DNA from: Burkholderiales bacterium
GTDB taxonomy: Bacteria > Pseudomonadota > Gammaproteobacteria > Burkholderiales > Burkholderiaceae_C
Length of the DNA stretch: 37,882 nt
Assembly (NCBI GenBank): GCA_003241965.1
Contig: QBMB01000007.1
Span: 7,353 to 45,234, forward strand
Reading direction: 5' to 3'
Shown here piece by piece: positions 8,470 to 17,598 of the stretch. The position numbers and the translations under genes are program-made. The stretch's first letter is position 1; each line of letters starts with the position of its first letter. The notes under the pieces are model-generated. The model worked only from the letters and a program-made list of their open reading frames with translations, was not told the DNA's origin and did no database searches.

Positions 8470-9020
8470 GCCGATTGCAAGGTTTGCCGCCGGTGCTGGA
8501 CGCCAACACGCGGGTGCTGGTGCTGGGCAGTTTTCCGGGGGTGGCTTCATTGCGCGCGCAGCAGTACTACGGCCACCCGCAGAACCAGTTCTGGAAGATT
8601 CTGGGCGCGTTGTGGGGTTTGCCACTGCCGGCCATGGCTTACCCCGAGCGCGTGGCTGCTGCGTTGGCGCATGGCCTGGGCGTGTGGGATGTGTACGGCG
8701 CTTGTGAACGCGAAGGCAGCCTGGACGCGAACATCCAGAACGCGGAGCTCAACGATTTTGCGTGGGTGCTGCGCTCGTGCCCGCTGCTGGAGGCGATTGC
8801 GCACAACGGTGGCGAGAGCTTTCGCCATGCGCGGCATACGGAGAAGCTGGGGGTGCCGGTGTACAAGCTGCCGTCCACGAGTCCGGCGAATGCGGGCTGG
8901 AGCTTTGATCGAAAGTTGGCGGCGTGGTCGGAGGTGTTGAGTCGGCATGCGGCAGCTCCGTTCGGGCAGCAGGAGCCGCCGGAGAATGCAAAGCGCCGTG
9001 TCCATAATGAATTCCCTTGA
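8466..9020 (+). CDS. Hypoxanthine/uracil-type DNA glycosylase (UDG superfamily)
   Basis: 184-aa member of the uracil-DNA glycosylase superfamily, closest to the family 6 hypoxanthine-DNA glycosylases that remove deaminated adenine. Motif 1 is LGSFPGVAS (20-28), followed by YYGHPQNQFWKILG (34-47), Asn114 in the HNGG turn, and the motif 2 region KLPSTSPANAG (134-144). Start GTG 8466 overlaps the TatD stop by 4 nt; no better start exists. The C-terminal 25 residues after the fold are likely a disordered tail. Substrate (hypoxanthine versus uracil) is inferred from motif style and would need an assay. Confidence 0.88.
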   Translation: MSRLQGLPPVLDANTRVLVLGSFPGVASLRAQQYYGHPQNQFWKILGALWGLPLPAMAYPERVAAALAHGLGVWDVYGACEREGSLDANIQNAELNDFAWVLRSCPLLEAIAHNGGESFRHARHTEKLGVPVYKLPSTSPANAGWSFDRKLAAWSEVLSRHAAAPFGQQEPPENAKRRVHNEFP

Positions 9021-9068
9021 AAACGCATCCATCAACATGCACTACCCATCCCGTGAAGGACGTCTGAC

Positions 9069-9851
9069 GTGAAAGAAGGCGCCAACGCAGCCGCCCGCAA
9101 ACGAAGCCCGGTTCAAACCCTGCCCGAGGTGACCATCTCCGAAGACAGCGAGGTGCGCTTTCTGCACCTGGGCACCGAGTGGATCCAGGGCTCCATGCTG
9201 CTGGACGCGCCGTTCGACATCGAGCTCGACTACGTCCAGCGCATGATGGCCTGGCTGCTGTTTGTCGAACCCGACTCGGTGGGCAAACGCCGCGCCCTGC
9301 AGCTCGGCCTGGGGTCGGCCGCGCTCACCAAGTTCTGCTTCAAGAAACTGCGCATGGACACCACCGCCATCGAGATCAACCCGCAGGTGGTGGTGGTGTG
9401 CCGCAGCTGGTTCAAGCTGCCGGCCGACGGCCCCAAGCTGCACGTGGTGCTGGCCGATGCGGGCGAGGAAATCCGCCGCGCCGACCACCTGGGCGCCTAC
9501 GACGCACTGCAGGTGGACCTGTACGACCACGAGGCCGCCGCACCCGTGCTGGACAGCCCCGACTTCTACGCCGACTGCCGCAACGCCCTCACCGACGACG
9601 GCTGCCTCACGGTCAACCTGTTCGGGCGCGATGCGAGCTACGAGCGCTCGCTGCAGAGCCTGTGCGCCGCCTTTGGCGATGACGCCGTGTGGGCCTTCAA
9701 GCCCACGCGCGAAGGCAACACCGTGGTTCTGGCCCAGCGCACACCCAGCCGGCCCACCCGCATGCAGCTGCTGGCGCGGGCCGAAGCGGTGCAGGAACGC
9801 TGGGGCCTGCCGGCGGTCAAGTGGATGAAACTGTTCAAACCCGTTTCCTGA
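9069..9851 (+). CDS. Spermidine synthase-like methyltransferase-fold protein
   Basis: 260-aa soluble protein with the Rossmann-like fold of spermidine synthases. The nucleotide-binding glycine motif LQLGLGSAAL lies at 77-86, the acidic residue of strand 2 at Glu102 (AIEINP), Asp130 (VLADAG) binds the adenine side in relatives, and DALQVDLYDHEA holds the aspartate at 150. The N-terminal beta domain of true SpeE is short here, so polyamine synthesis is not assured; many such orphan SpeE-like proteins have unknown substrates. Start is GTG 9069, preceded by GAAGGA at 9055-9060 at a proper distance. Seven nucleotides separate it from the GspE-like gene, so they are probably cotranscribed. Confidence 0.85.
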   Translation: MKEGANAAARKRSPVQTLPEVTISEDSEVRFLHLGTEWIQGSMLLDAPFDIELDYVQRMMAWLLFVEPDSVGKRRALQLGLGSAALTKFCFKKLRMDTTAIEINPQVVVVCRSWFKLPADGPKLHVVLADAGEEIRRADHLGAYDALQVDLYDHEAAAPVLDSPDFYADCRNALTDDGCLTVNLFGRDASYERSLQSLCAAFGDDAVWAFKPTREGNTVVLAQRTPSRPTRMQLLARAEAVQERWGLPAVKWMKLFKPVS

Positions 9852-9858
9852 AACGACC

Positions 9859-11667
<1,809 letters not shown>

Positions 11668-11675
11668 AGCAGCGC

Positions 11676-12068
11676 TCAGTCCCCTGAGAGCCCGTGCCTG
11701 AACTGCTCTGCGGCATCGATCAGATCCCACAGTTCCTGCCCCAGCGCCTCTGCGTCGAGGTCGATATCCACCACGCGCTGGTACAGCGCCACGTTCTCGG
11801 CCAGTGAGATGCCCAGACGATCTGAATGACTCAGGTGGGTGTTGGCCAGCAACAGCGCTTCACACAGGGCGGCGCGCGGGCCACTGTGGCGGGGCAGGGT
11901 GCAGATGTGGGCCTGCATCACCAGGGTGGGTTCGCGGTCGTGGGGGCGCAGCACCACCAGCGTGTCATTCACGTGCAGGAGCGTGGAGCCCTGGCGCGAA
12001 TCGGTCCAGGCTTTCAGCAGGGTGTCGATGCGTTCGACGGGAGGGGTGGAACGGGGAGAAGGCGGCAT
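11676..12068 (-). CDS. CesT-like (type III secretion chaperone fold) small protein
   Basis: 130-aa protein from ATG 12068, chosen because AGGA lies 8 nt upstream; a GTG at 12101 would add 11 residues. The order of elements fits CesT/Tir-chaperone proteins: an N-terminal helix (VERIDTLLKAW), two beta strands (STLLHVNDTLVVLRP), a strand TLVMQAHICTLP, a helix ALCEALLLANTHL, strands around RLGISLAENVALYQRVVD and a C-terminal helix ALGQELWDLIDAAEQF. This is a topology match by eye, not a motif match. It is convergent with the orphan GspE-like ATPase, 8 nt apart. No secretion apparatus is visible nearby. It could instead be an unrelated small acidic protein. Confidence 0.55.
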   Translation of the reverse strand: MPPSPRSTPPVERIDTLLKAWTDSRQGSTLLHVNDTLVVLRPHDREPTLVMQAHICTLPRHSGPRAALCEALLLANTHLSHSDRLGISLAENVALYQRVVDIDLDAEALGQELWDLIDAAEQFRHGLSGD

Positions 12069-12248
12069 GTGAGCAATCCTGTGAAACGTGTTCGGCGCCA
12101 CCTCAGGCCGGGTGCGCAGGGGGCTGTTGCACAGGTTATGGATTTGCCGGCGCGTGGGGTGTGCGTGCAGGGCTTCATCAGTTTGAAGTCATGCGTGCGA
12201 CAGGAATGCCTGGGCGAACGGCATGAGACATGCCCTGATGCGCAGCCC

Positions 12249-12273
12249 CCGATCGGACGATGCCGATAATCGG
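12249..12273. promoter_or_regulatory. Cluster of ATCGG/CCGAT half-sites before EamA gene
   Basis: The palindrome CCGATCGG (12249-12256) is followed by CCGAT (12263-12267) and ATCGG (12269-12273), just upstream of the ATG at 12277. The 12-mer ATCGGACGATGC occurs twice, 17 nt apart (12252-12263 and 12269-12280). This arrangement could be an operator or a local duplication; no protein is known to bind it. Confidence 0.35.
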
Positions 12274-12276
12274 ACG

Positions 12277-13194
12277 ATGCGCGCCGCTCCCATTCCTCAT
12301 CTCGCCACCGGATTGCTGCTCGCAGGAGCAGGCTCTATCGCCTTCAGCGGCAAGGCCATCATCGTGAAGCTGGCGTACCGCCACGGCGTGGATGCGGTCA
12401 CGCTGATCATGTACCGCATGTTGTTCGCCCTGCCGCTGTTTCTGGCACTGGCCTGGTGGGCCACCTACCGCCAAGGTGGTGCTGCCAAAGCACCCCTCAC
12501 CCGCAGCGATTGGCTGGGCATCCTGGGACTGGGCTTCACCGGTTATTACCTCGCCAGCTTTCTGGATTTCTGGGGCTTGCAGTACATCACCGCCAGCCTG
12601 GAGCGGCTCATCTTGTACCTCAACCCCACTCTGGTGCTGGTGCTGGGCTGGGTGGTTTACAAACGACGCATCACGCGCCTGCAGGCCATCGCGATGGCGG
12701 TGAGTTACGGCGGCGTGTTGCTGGTGTTCGGGCATGAGGCTGGTTTGCAGGGGCCCAACGCGCTGCTGGGCGCCGCGCTGGTGTTCGGCAGTGCCATCAG
12801 CTACGCCATCTACCTTGTGTACAGCGGCGAGCTGGTGCAGCGACTGGGTTCGCTCAGGCTGGTGGGGCTGGCCACCAGCGTGGCCTGTGTGTTGTGCCTG
12901 GTGCAGTTTGTTTTGTTGCGCCCCATGAGCGCGGCGCTGGTGGCACCCGAGGTGATCTGGCTCTCGGTGCTCAACGCCACCCTGTGCACCTTTGCGCCGG
13001 TGCTGATGGTGATGATGGCCATCGAGCGCATCGGCTCGGGCCTGGCGGCGCAGACCGGCATGGTCGGCCCGATGTCGACCATCGTCATGGGCGTGGTGAT
13101 TCTCGGTGAGCCGTTCAACGGCTGGATCGTGGTGGGCACGGTGCTCGTGCTCTCCGGTGTGTTTCTGGTCACGCGCTTTGGCCGCGCCAGCTGA
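12277..13194 (+). CDS. EamA/DMT-family transporter
   Basis: Inner-membrane drug/metabolite transporter superfamily protein, 305 aa, with about ten hydrophobic helices in two EamA repeats: the first from LLLAGAGSIAFSGKAIIVK to the region near residue 150, the second from about 165 to 300, ending with VLVLSGVFLVTRF. Conserved features include the SYGGVLLVFG helix and the proline-containing GPMSTIVMGVVILGEPF helix near the C-terminus. Start ATG 12277 precedes the first helix directly; an upstream ATG at 12223 would add 18 polar residues and cannot be excluded, as neither has a strong ribosome-binding site. The substrate cannot be deduced. The SDR gene follows 23 nt downstream and may share its transcript. 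Confidence 0.9.
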   Translation: MRAAPIPHLATGLLLAGAGSIAFSGKAIIVKLAYRHGVDAVTLIMYRMLFALPLFLALAWWATYRQGGAAKAPLTRSDWLGILGLGFTGYYLASFLDFWGLQYITASLERLILYLNPTLVLVLGWVVYKRRITRLQAIAMAVSYGGVLLVFGHEAGLQGPNALLGAALVFGSAISYAIYLVYSGELVQRLGSLRLVGLATSVACVLCLVQFVLLRPMSAALVAPEVIWLSVLNATLCTFAPVLMVMMAIERIGSGLAAQTGMVGPMSTIVMGVVILGEPFNGWIVVGTVLVLSGVFLVTRFGRAS

Positions 13195-13217
13195 TCATTT
13201 TTTTCAGGAGACTTTTC

Positions 13218-14015
13218 ATGGATCTGGGTATCAAGGGCAAATGGGCGCTGGTGTGTGGCGCGAGCAAGGGCTTGGGGCTGGGCTGTGCGCAGGCGCTGGC
13301 GGCCGAAGGCGTGCATGTGGTGCTGGTGGCGCGCGGTGTGCGCGACCTTGAGGCTGCTGCGCAGGCGTTGCAGACCGCCGCGCCCGATGTGAAGGTGCTC
13401 GCGGTGGCGGCCGACATCACAACGCCCGAGGGCCGCGCGGCGGCGATGTCGGTGGCCGGTGGTCCTGGCACGGCGTTCGACATCGTGGTGAACAACGCGG
13501 GTGGTCCACCCCCTGGTGATTTCCGCGCCTGGGACCGCGACGTGTGGATCAAGGCGCTCGACGCCAACATGCTCACGCCCATCGAACTCATCAAGGCCAC
13601 GGTGGACGGCATGGCGCAGCGCGGCTTTGGCCGCATCGTCAACATCACCTCGGGCGCGGTGAAGGCGCCGATCGACATCCTGGGCCTGTCCAACGGTGCG
13701 CGCAGTGGTCTCACGGGTTTTGTGGCCGGCGTGGCGCGCAGCCCGCTGGCCGCTCAGGGCGTCACGGTCAACAACCTGTTGCCTGGTGCCTTCGACACCG
13801 ACCGCCTCAAGACCACGCTGGCCGGTGCGGCCGAAAAAACCGGCCAGTCGGTGGACGCGATTGCCGACGCGCGGCGCAAGAACATCCCGGCCAAACGCTT
13901 CGGCACCTCGCAGGAGTTCGGCGCGATCTGCGCGTTTCTCTGCAGCGTGCACGCGGGGTACATCACCGGCCAGAACGTGCTGGCCGACGGCGGTGCCTAC
14001 CCCGGCACTTTCTGA
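13218..14015 (+). CDS. SDR-family oxidoreductase lacking the catalytic Tyr/Lys
   Basis: 265-aa protein with the short-chain dehydrogenase fold. The cofactor motif GASKGLGLG is at 14-22, the VNNAGG loop at 91-96, Asn117 in LDANML and the serine Ser145 in NITSG. Counting the usual spacing from Ser145, the catalytic tyrosine position is Ser158 and the lysine position Arg162 (LGLSNGAR), so the YxxxK motif is absent. Such proteins are grouped by others as FabG-like divergent SDRs. The C-terminal LADGGAYPGTF is the normal SDR ending. A good Shine-Dalgarno sequence (AGGAGA) precedes ATG 13218. Whether it is a reductase, or uses a different chemistry, is open. Confidence 0.88.
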   Translation: MDLGIKGKWALVCGASKGLGLGCAQALAAEGVHVVLVARGVRDLEAAAQALQTAAPDVKVLAVAADITTPEGRAAAMSVAGGPGTAFDIVVNNAGGPPPGDFRAWDRDVWIKALDANMLTPIELIKATVDGMAQRGFGRIVNITSGAVKAPIDILGLSNGARSGLTGFVAGVARSPLAAQGVTVNNLLPGAFDTDRLKTTLAGAAEKTGQSVDAIADARRKNIPAKRFGTSQEFGAICAFLCSVHAGYITGQNVLADGGAYPGTF

Positions 14016-14025
14016 AGAGTGCGAT

Positions 14026-14103
14026 CCGGCGCCGGGCCGCCCCAAGCCGGATCAGCCCCCTCGGGGGGCAGCGAACCTCGCGCAGCGGGGAAGCGTGGGG
14101 GCT
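14026..14103 (+). repeat. GC-rich intergenic repeat, family 2, copy 2
   Basis: Same element as 6385-6454 in opposite genomic orientation: GGGCCGCCCCAAG, then CCCCCTCGGGGGGCAGCGA, then CGCGCAGCGGGGAAGCGTGGGGG. AGCCCCC near 14053 can pair with GGGGGCT ending at 14103, enclosing the centre. It fills the gap between the convergent SDR and EamA genes and ends at the latter's stop codon, so it may act as a bidirectional transcription end, although no T-run is present. Confidence 0.8.
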
Positions 14104-15039
14104 CTAGCGTCGCGACGACACCAGAATCCCGCCCACGATCAGCACGAATCCAGCAAAGTGGTAGGTCTGGGGCGGCTCGCGCAGCAGCGTGGCCGACAGG
14201 AGTGCGGCGAACAATGGCGTGAGGTTGGAGAAGATGGCGGCGGTGGCCGGGCCCACGCGTGCCACGGCAGCGCCCCAGCTTCGGTAGGCCAGCAGCGAGG
14301 GCCCCACCGCCACATACACCAGCCCTGCCACCAGGGGCCAACCCCACTGGATGGCGCTCGTGCCCTCGGGACGCGCGGGCAGCATGAACCACTCGCCTGC
14401 CGTGAACGCCCCCGACCAGATCAGGCCGAACACCACCTGGGCGAGCAGAAACGCAGCCCAGTCCGCCTTGATGGCCGCGGGCTCATTGGCCGGCGGGCGT
14501 GCGAGCAGCCAGCTGTACCAGGCCCAGGCCAGGGCTGCGAGCAACACCAGCAGATCGCCCGGCACCAGCTGCACCGACAGAAGGCCACCCAGATCGCCGC
14601 GCGCGATCACCACGGCCACGCCGCAGAGCGACATGAACGCACCCAGCGCCGCACGCCGAGAGATGGGAACGCCGTAGAACACGCGCCCCATGATCAGCAT
14701 CCACACCGGGATGCTCGAAGCCACCAGCGTCACGTTCAGCGGGGTGGAGGTCTTGAGCGCCATGTACTGCAGCGTGTTGTACATGCCCACACCCAGCAAA
14801 CCCAGCAAGGCGAAGCGCCGCCAGTGGGGCCACAGTTCGCTGCCCGGGCGCAGCACCCAACCCGCCAGGGGCAGCAGCATCAGCAGGGCCAGCACCCAGC
14901 GCAGGAAATTGAGCGTGACCGGGGGCACCACGCCCTGCATGAGTCGGCCCACCACGGCGTTGCCCGCCCACATGAGCGGCGGGATCAGCAGCAGGACGAT
15001 GGTGGAGGGCGTGAGACGGGGCGTGGAAGGCGCAGACAT
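14104..15039 (-). CDS. EamA/DMT-family transporter
   Basis: 311-aa membrane transporter with about ten helices in two EamA domains: roughly residues 12-145 (beginning TIVLLLIPPLMWAGNAVVGR, with the typical NFLRWVLALLMLLPL second helix) and 160-308 (ending FAGFVLIVGGILVSSRR). The MYNTLQYMALKTSTPLNVTLVAS segment and the ATAAIFSNLTPLFAALLSATLL segment are standard for the EamA family. It is distinct in sequence from the transporter at 12277-13194, so not a recent duplicate. It is divergent from the quinone oxidoreductase gene (126 nt between starts) and convergent with the SDR. Substrate unknown. Confidence 0.91.
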   Translation of the reverse strand: MSAPSTPRLTPSTIVLLLIPPLMWAGNAVVGRLMQGVVPPVTLNFLRWVLALLMLLPLAGWVLRPGSELWPHWRRFALLGLLGVGMYNTLQYMALKTSTPLNVTLVASSIPVWMLIMGRVFYGVPISRRAALGAFMSLCGVAVVIARGDLGGLLSVQLVPGDLLVLLAALAWAWYSWLLARPPANEPAAIKADWAAFLLAQVVFGLIWSGAFTAGEWFMLPARPEGTSAIQWGWPLVAGLVYVAVGPSLLAYRSWGAAVARVGPATAAIFSNLTPLFAALLSATLLREPPQTYHFAGFVLIVGGILVSSRR

Positions 15040-15165
15040 CGGCTGGACTGTAGCAACCCGCGCTTGTCCGTCGGCCGCTGGGGGGCGAAGCGGTGTCGCT
15101 CAGGCGATCCGGCGCTTTCATGGCAGGATTCAAGGGCATTGATTCAACAACGAGGAGACCCACCC

Positions 15166-16161
15166 ATGAGTTCACAAGAATCCCGCGCCGTGCGCATCCA
15201 TGCCGCTGGCGGCCCTGAGCAACTGGTCATCGACACCCTGAGCGTGGGCGACCCCGGCCCTGGGCAGGTGCGCATCCGCCACCACGCGGTGGGACTGAAC
15301 TACATCGACGTGTACCAGCGCAGCGGCCTCTACCCGTTCCCCATGCCGCTGTCGCTGGGCATGGAAGGCGCGGGTGTGATCGAGGCGGTGGGCGAGGGCG
15401 TCACACACCTCAAGACCGGCGACCGTGCAGCTTACGCCGCCAACCCGCCGGGCAGCTACTGCGACGTGCGCGTGATGCCCGCCATGAACGTGTGCCAGCT
15501 GCCCGACGCCATCGACTTCGAGACTGGCGCAGCCATGATGCTCAAGGGCTTGACCGCGCAGTACCTGCTCAAGCGCTGCCGCCCGGTGGAAGGCCTGGAT
15601 CCGGGCGACTTCGTGCTGTTCCACGCAGCCGCTGGCGGCGTGGGTCTGATCGCCTGCCAGTGGGCCAAGGCACTGGGTCTGCAGCTCATCGGCACGGCGG
15701 GCTCGGACGAGAAATGCAAGCTGGCCCTGGAGCACGGCGCCAGCCACGCCATCAACTACCGCACCGAAGACTTTGTCGCGCGGGTGAAGGAGATCACCAA
15801 TGGCCAGGGCGTGAAAGCGGTGTACGACTCGGTGGGCAAGGACACGTTCGAGAAGTCGCTTGATTGCCTGCGCCCCTTCGGTTTGATGGCCAGCTTTGGC
15901 AACGCATCGGGTCCGGTGGCGCCTTTTGCGCCCGGCATCCTCGGCCCCAAGGGCTCGCTGTACGTCACGCGCCAGACGCTGTTCTCACACATCACCAGCC
16001 GCGAGCGCACGCAAGCCATGGCGGACGATCTGTTTGCGGTGGTTGAAGGTGGGCAGGTGAAGATCCGCATCGACCAGCGTTTTGCACTGACCGATGTGCG
16101 CAAGGCGCATGAAAGTCTTGAGGCTCGCGCGACTACGGGGTGCACTGTCTTGTTGCCCTGA
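15166..16161 (+). CDS. qor: NADPH:quinone oxidoreductase, zeta-crystallin type
   Basis: Medium-chain dehydrogenase/reductase lacking zinc ligands, 331 aa from ATG 15166 (CGAGGAGA upstream serves as Shine-Dalgarno sequence). The sequence has the quinone reductase signature: GLNYIDVYQRSGLYP (43-57), the GMEGAGVIEAVGEGV block, the NADPH-binding HAAAGGVGLIACQWAKALG (153-171), DSVGKDTF and the C-terminal TGCTVLLP. Enzymes of this group reduce quinones by one-electron transfer with NADPH and protect against redox stress. An in-frame open stretch extends far upstream on the same strand but is antisense to the EamA gene and not coding. Downstream is a copy of the nested-hairpin repeat. Confidence 0.93.
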   Translation: MSSQESRAVRIHAAGGPEQLVIDTLSVGDPGPGQVRIRHHAVGLNYIDVYQRSGLYPFPMPLSLGMEGAGVIEAVGEGVTHLKTGDRAAYAANPPGSYCDVRVMPAMNVCQLPDAIDFETGAAMMLKGLTAQYLLKRCRPVEGLDPGDFVLFHAAAGGVGLIACQWAKALGLQLIGTAGSDEKCKLALEHGASHAINYRTEDFVARVKEITNGQGVKAVYDSVGKDTFEKSLDCLRPFGLMASFGNASGPVAPFAPGILGPKGSLYVTRQTLFSHITSRERTQAMADDLFAVVEGGQVKIRIDQRFALTDVRKAHESLEARATTGCTVLLP

Positions 16162-16240
16162 GCTTTTCGTGCCTGCGGGGTTGGTCGCCTGAGAGCACAG
16201 GGCGATCGACTCCAAGGTTTGAGAACCAGCACGCCTTGGG

Positions 16241-16334
16241 TCGGGGCGTGATGGTGTTCTGCGCAGCGAAATCAAGGAGGAGGGGCCGCAGGCCCCGGGG
16301 GACATTCGCGGAGCAGAGCACCGTCATGCCCCGA
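16241..16334 (+). repeat. Nested-hairpin repeat, copy C (plus orientation)
   Basis: Outer stem 16241-16262 pairs with 16313-16334: 22 bp with wobbles 16248-16327, 16252-16323 and 16257-16318, all G-U on the plus strand. GCGAA (16266-16270) pairs with TTCGC (16305-16309). The internal loop ATCAAGGAGGA opposite GGGGGACA is identical to copy B. The inner stem GGGGCC/GGCCCC (16282-16296) has a GCA triloop. It lies between the convergent qor and aminotransferase genes. Confidence 0.85.
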
Positions 16335-16357
16335 TCCCGCGAGGTAGAGGCGCGAAG

Positions 16358-17506
16358 TCAGGCAGGCTGTGCCTGACGCGGCGCCACCTCAGCCAAAGCC
16401 CGCTCCAGATGCTGCAGTGTCGAAGGCACATCGTGCCACTTGTCCAGCCCGAAGAGCCCAACGCGGAAGGTCTTGAACTCCGGACCTTCGTCGCATTGCA
16501 GCGGCACACCCGCAGCCGTCTGCAGACCCACCGCCAGAAACTTTTTGCTCGACTGGATCTCCGGATCGGTGGTGTAGCTCACCACCACACCCGGCGCCTG
16601 GAAACCCGAGGCCGCCACGCTGGGGAAGCCATTGAGCTCCAGCAGCGCGCGCACCTGCGAGCCGAGCGCGATCTGTTCCTGGCGCACCCTCTCATACCCA
16701 TAAGCCTCGGTCTCCACCATCGTCTCGCGCAGCCGCGTGAGCGCGTCGGTCGGCAAGGTCGTGTGGTACGCGTGGCCGCCGCCTTCGTAGGTTTCCATGA
16801 TCTGCAGCCACTTCTTCAGGTCCATGGCGAAGGTGGTGCTCTGCGTGGCGTCGATGGCGGCGCGTGCACGTTCGCTCAGCATCACCATGGCGCAGCAGGG
16901 CGAGCTGCTCCAGCCCTTTTGTGGTGCCGAGATGAGGATGTCCACACCCGTGGCCTTCATGTCGACCCACATCGCACCCGAGGCAATGCAGTCCAGCACG
17001 AAAAGGCCGCCCACCGCGTGCACCGCGTCACTCACGGCCTTGAGGTAGTCGTCCGGCAGGATCATGCCGGCGGCGGTTTCCACGTGGGGCGCGAACACCA
17101 GCGCGGGCTTCTCGCGCGCGATGGTGGCCACCACCTCTTCAATGGGTGCGGGTGCCCACGCGGCCTGTGCGCCAGCGCCGGTGCGCCGCGCCTTCATCAC
17201 CGTGTGGCTGGCCGGGATGCTCCCCATGTCGAAGATCTGTGTCCAGCGGTAGCTGAACCAGCCGTTGCGGATGACGAGCACATGCTTGCCATGGGCAAAC
17301 TGCCGTGCCACCGATTCCATGCCGAAGGTGCCGCTGCCGGGCACCAGCACCGCCGAGTGCGCGCCGTACACACGCTTGAGCATGGCCGAGATGTCGGTCA
17401 TCACGCCCTGGAAGCGTTTGGACATGTGGTTGAGCGCGCGGTCGGTGTAGACCACCGAAAACTCAAGCAGGCCGTCGGGGTCGATGTGGGGCAGCAGTCC
17501 GGGCAT
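16358..17506 (-). CDS. Class V aminotransferase (alanine/serine-glyoxylate type)
   Basis: PLP-dependent fold-type I aminotransferase, 382 aa from ATG 17506, preceded by AGGAGA at a good distance; the frame extends upstream without support. The glycine-rich cofactor loop GSGTFGMES is at 57-65, HVETAAGM (141-148) and the PLP-ring aspartate Asp172 (VLDCIASG) follow, and Lys197 in SAPQKGWSSSP forms the Schiff base. The pattern fits alanine-glyoxylate or serine-glyoxylate transaminases (COG0075), which detoxify glyoxylate; 2-aminoethylphosphonate-pyruvate transaminase is a less likely relative. No pathway partner is adjacent. It lies 92 nt downstream of the Na/Pi cotransporter on the same strand. 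Confidence 0.88.
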   Translation of the reverse strand: MPGLLPHIDPDGLLEFSVVYTDRALNHMSKRFQGVMTDISAMLKRVYGAHSAVLVPGSGTFGMESVARQFAHGKHVLVIRNGWFSYRWTQIFDMGSIPASHTVMKARRTGAGAQAAWAPAPIEEVVATIAREKPALVFAPHVETAAGMILPDDYLKAVSDAVHAVGGLFVLDCIASGAMWVDMKATGVDILISAPQKGWSSSPCCAMVMLSERARAAIDATQSTTFAMDLKKWLQIMETYEGGGHAYHTTLPTDALTRLRETMVETEAYGYERVRQEQIALGSQVRALLELNGFPSVAASGFQAPGVVVSYTTDPEIQSSKKFLAVGLQTAAGVPLQCDEGPEFKTFRVGLFGLDKWHDVPSTLQHLERALAEVAPRQAQPA

Positions 17507-17598
17507 GTGGTTGTCTCCTGGGCGGGTCGCGGAAGGGAGGGGCAGCGTAGCACAGCACCCGCGATTTCGCAGCCCCACTGCACAAGGCCCGGACGCCC

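Noticed and set aside
15060-15125. Possible degenerate copy of the family-2 repeat upstream of qor
   Set aside because: Only a short GC-rich stretch (GGCCGCTGGGGGGCGAAGC) is similar; the ends and centre do not align.
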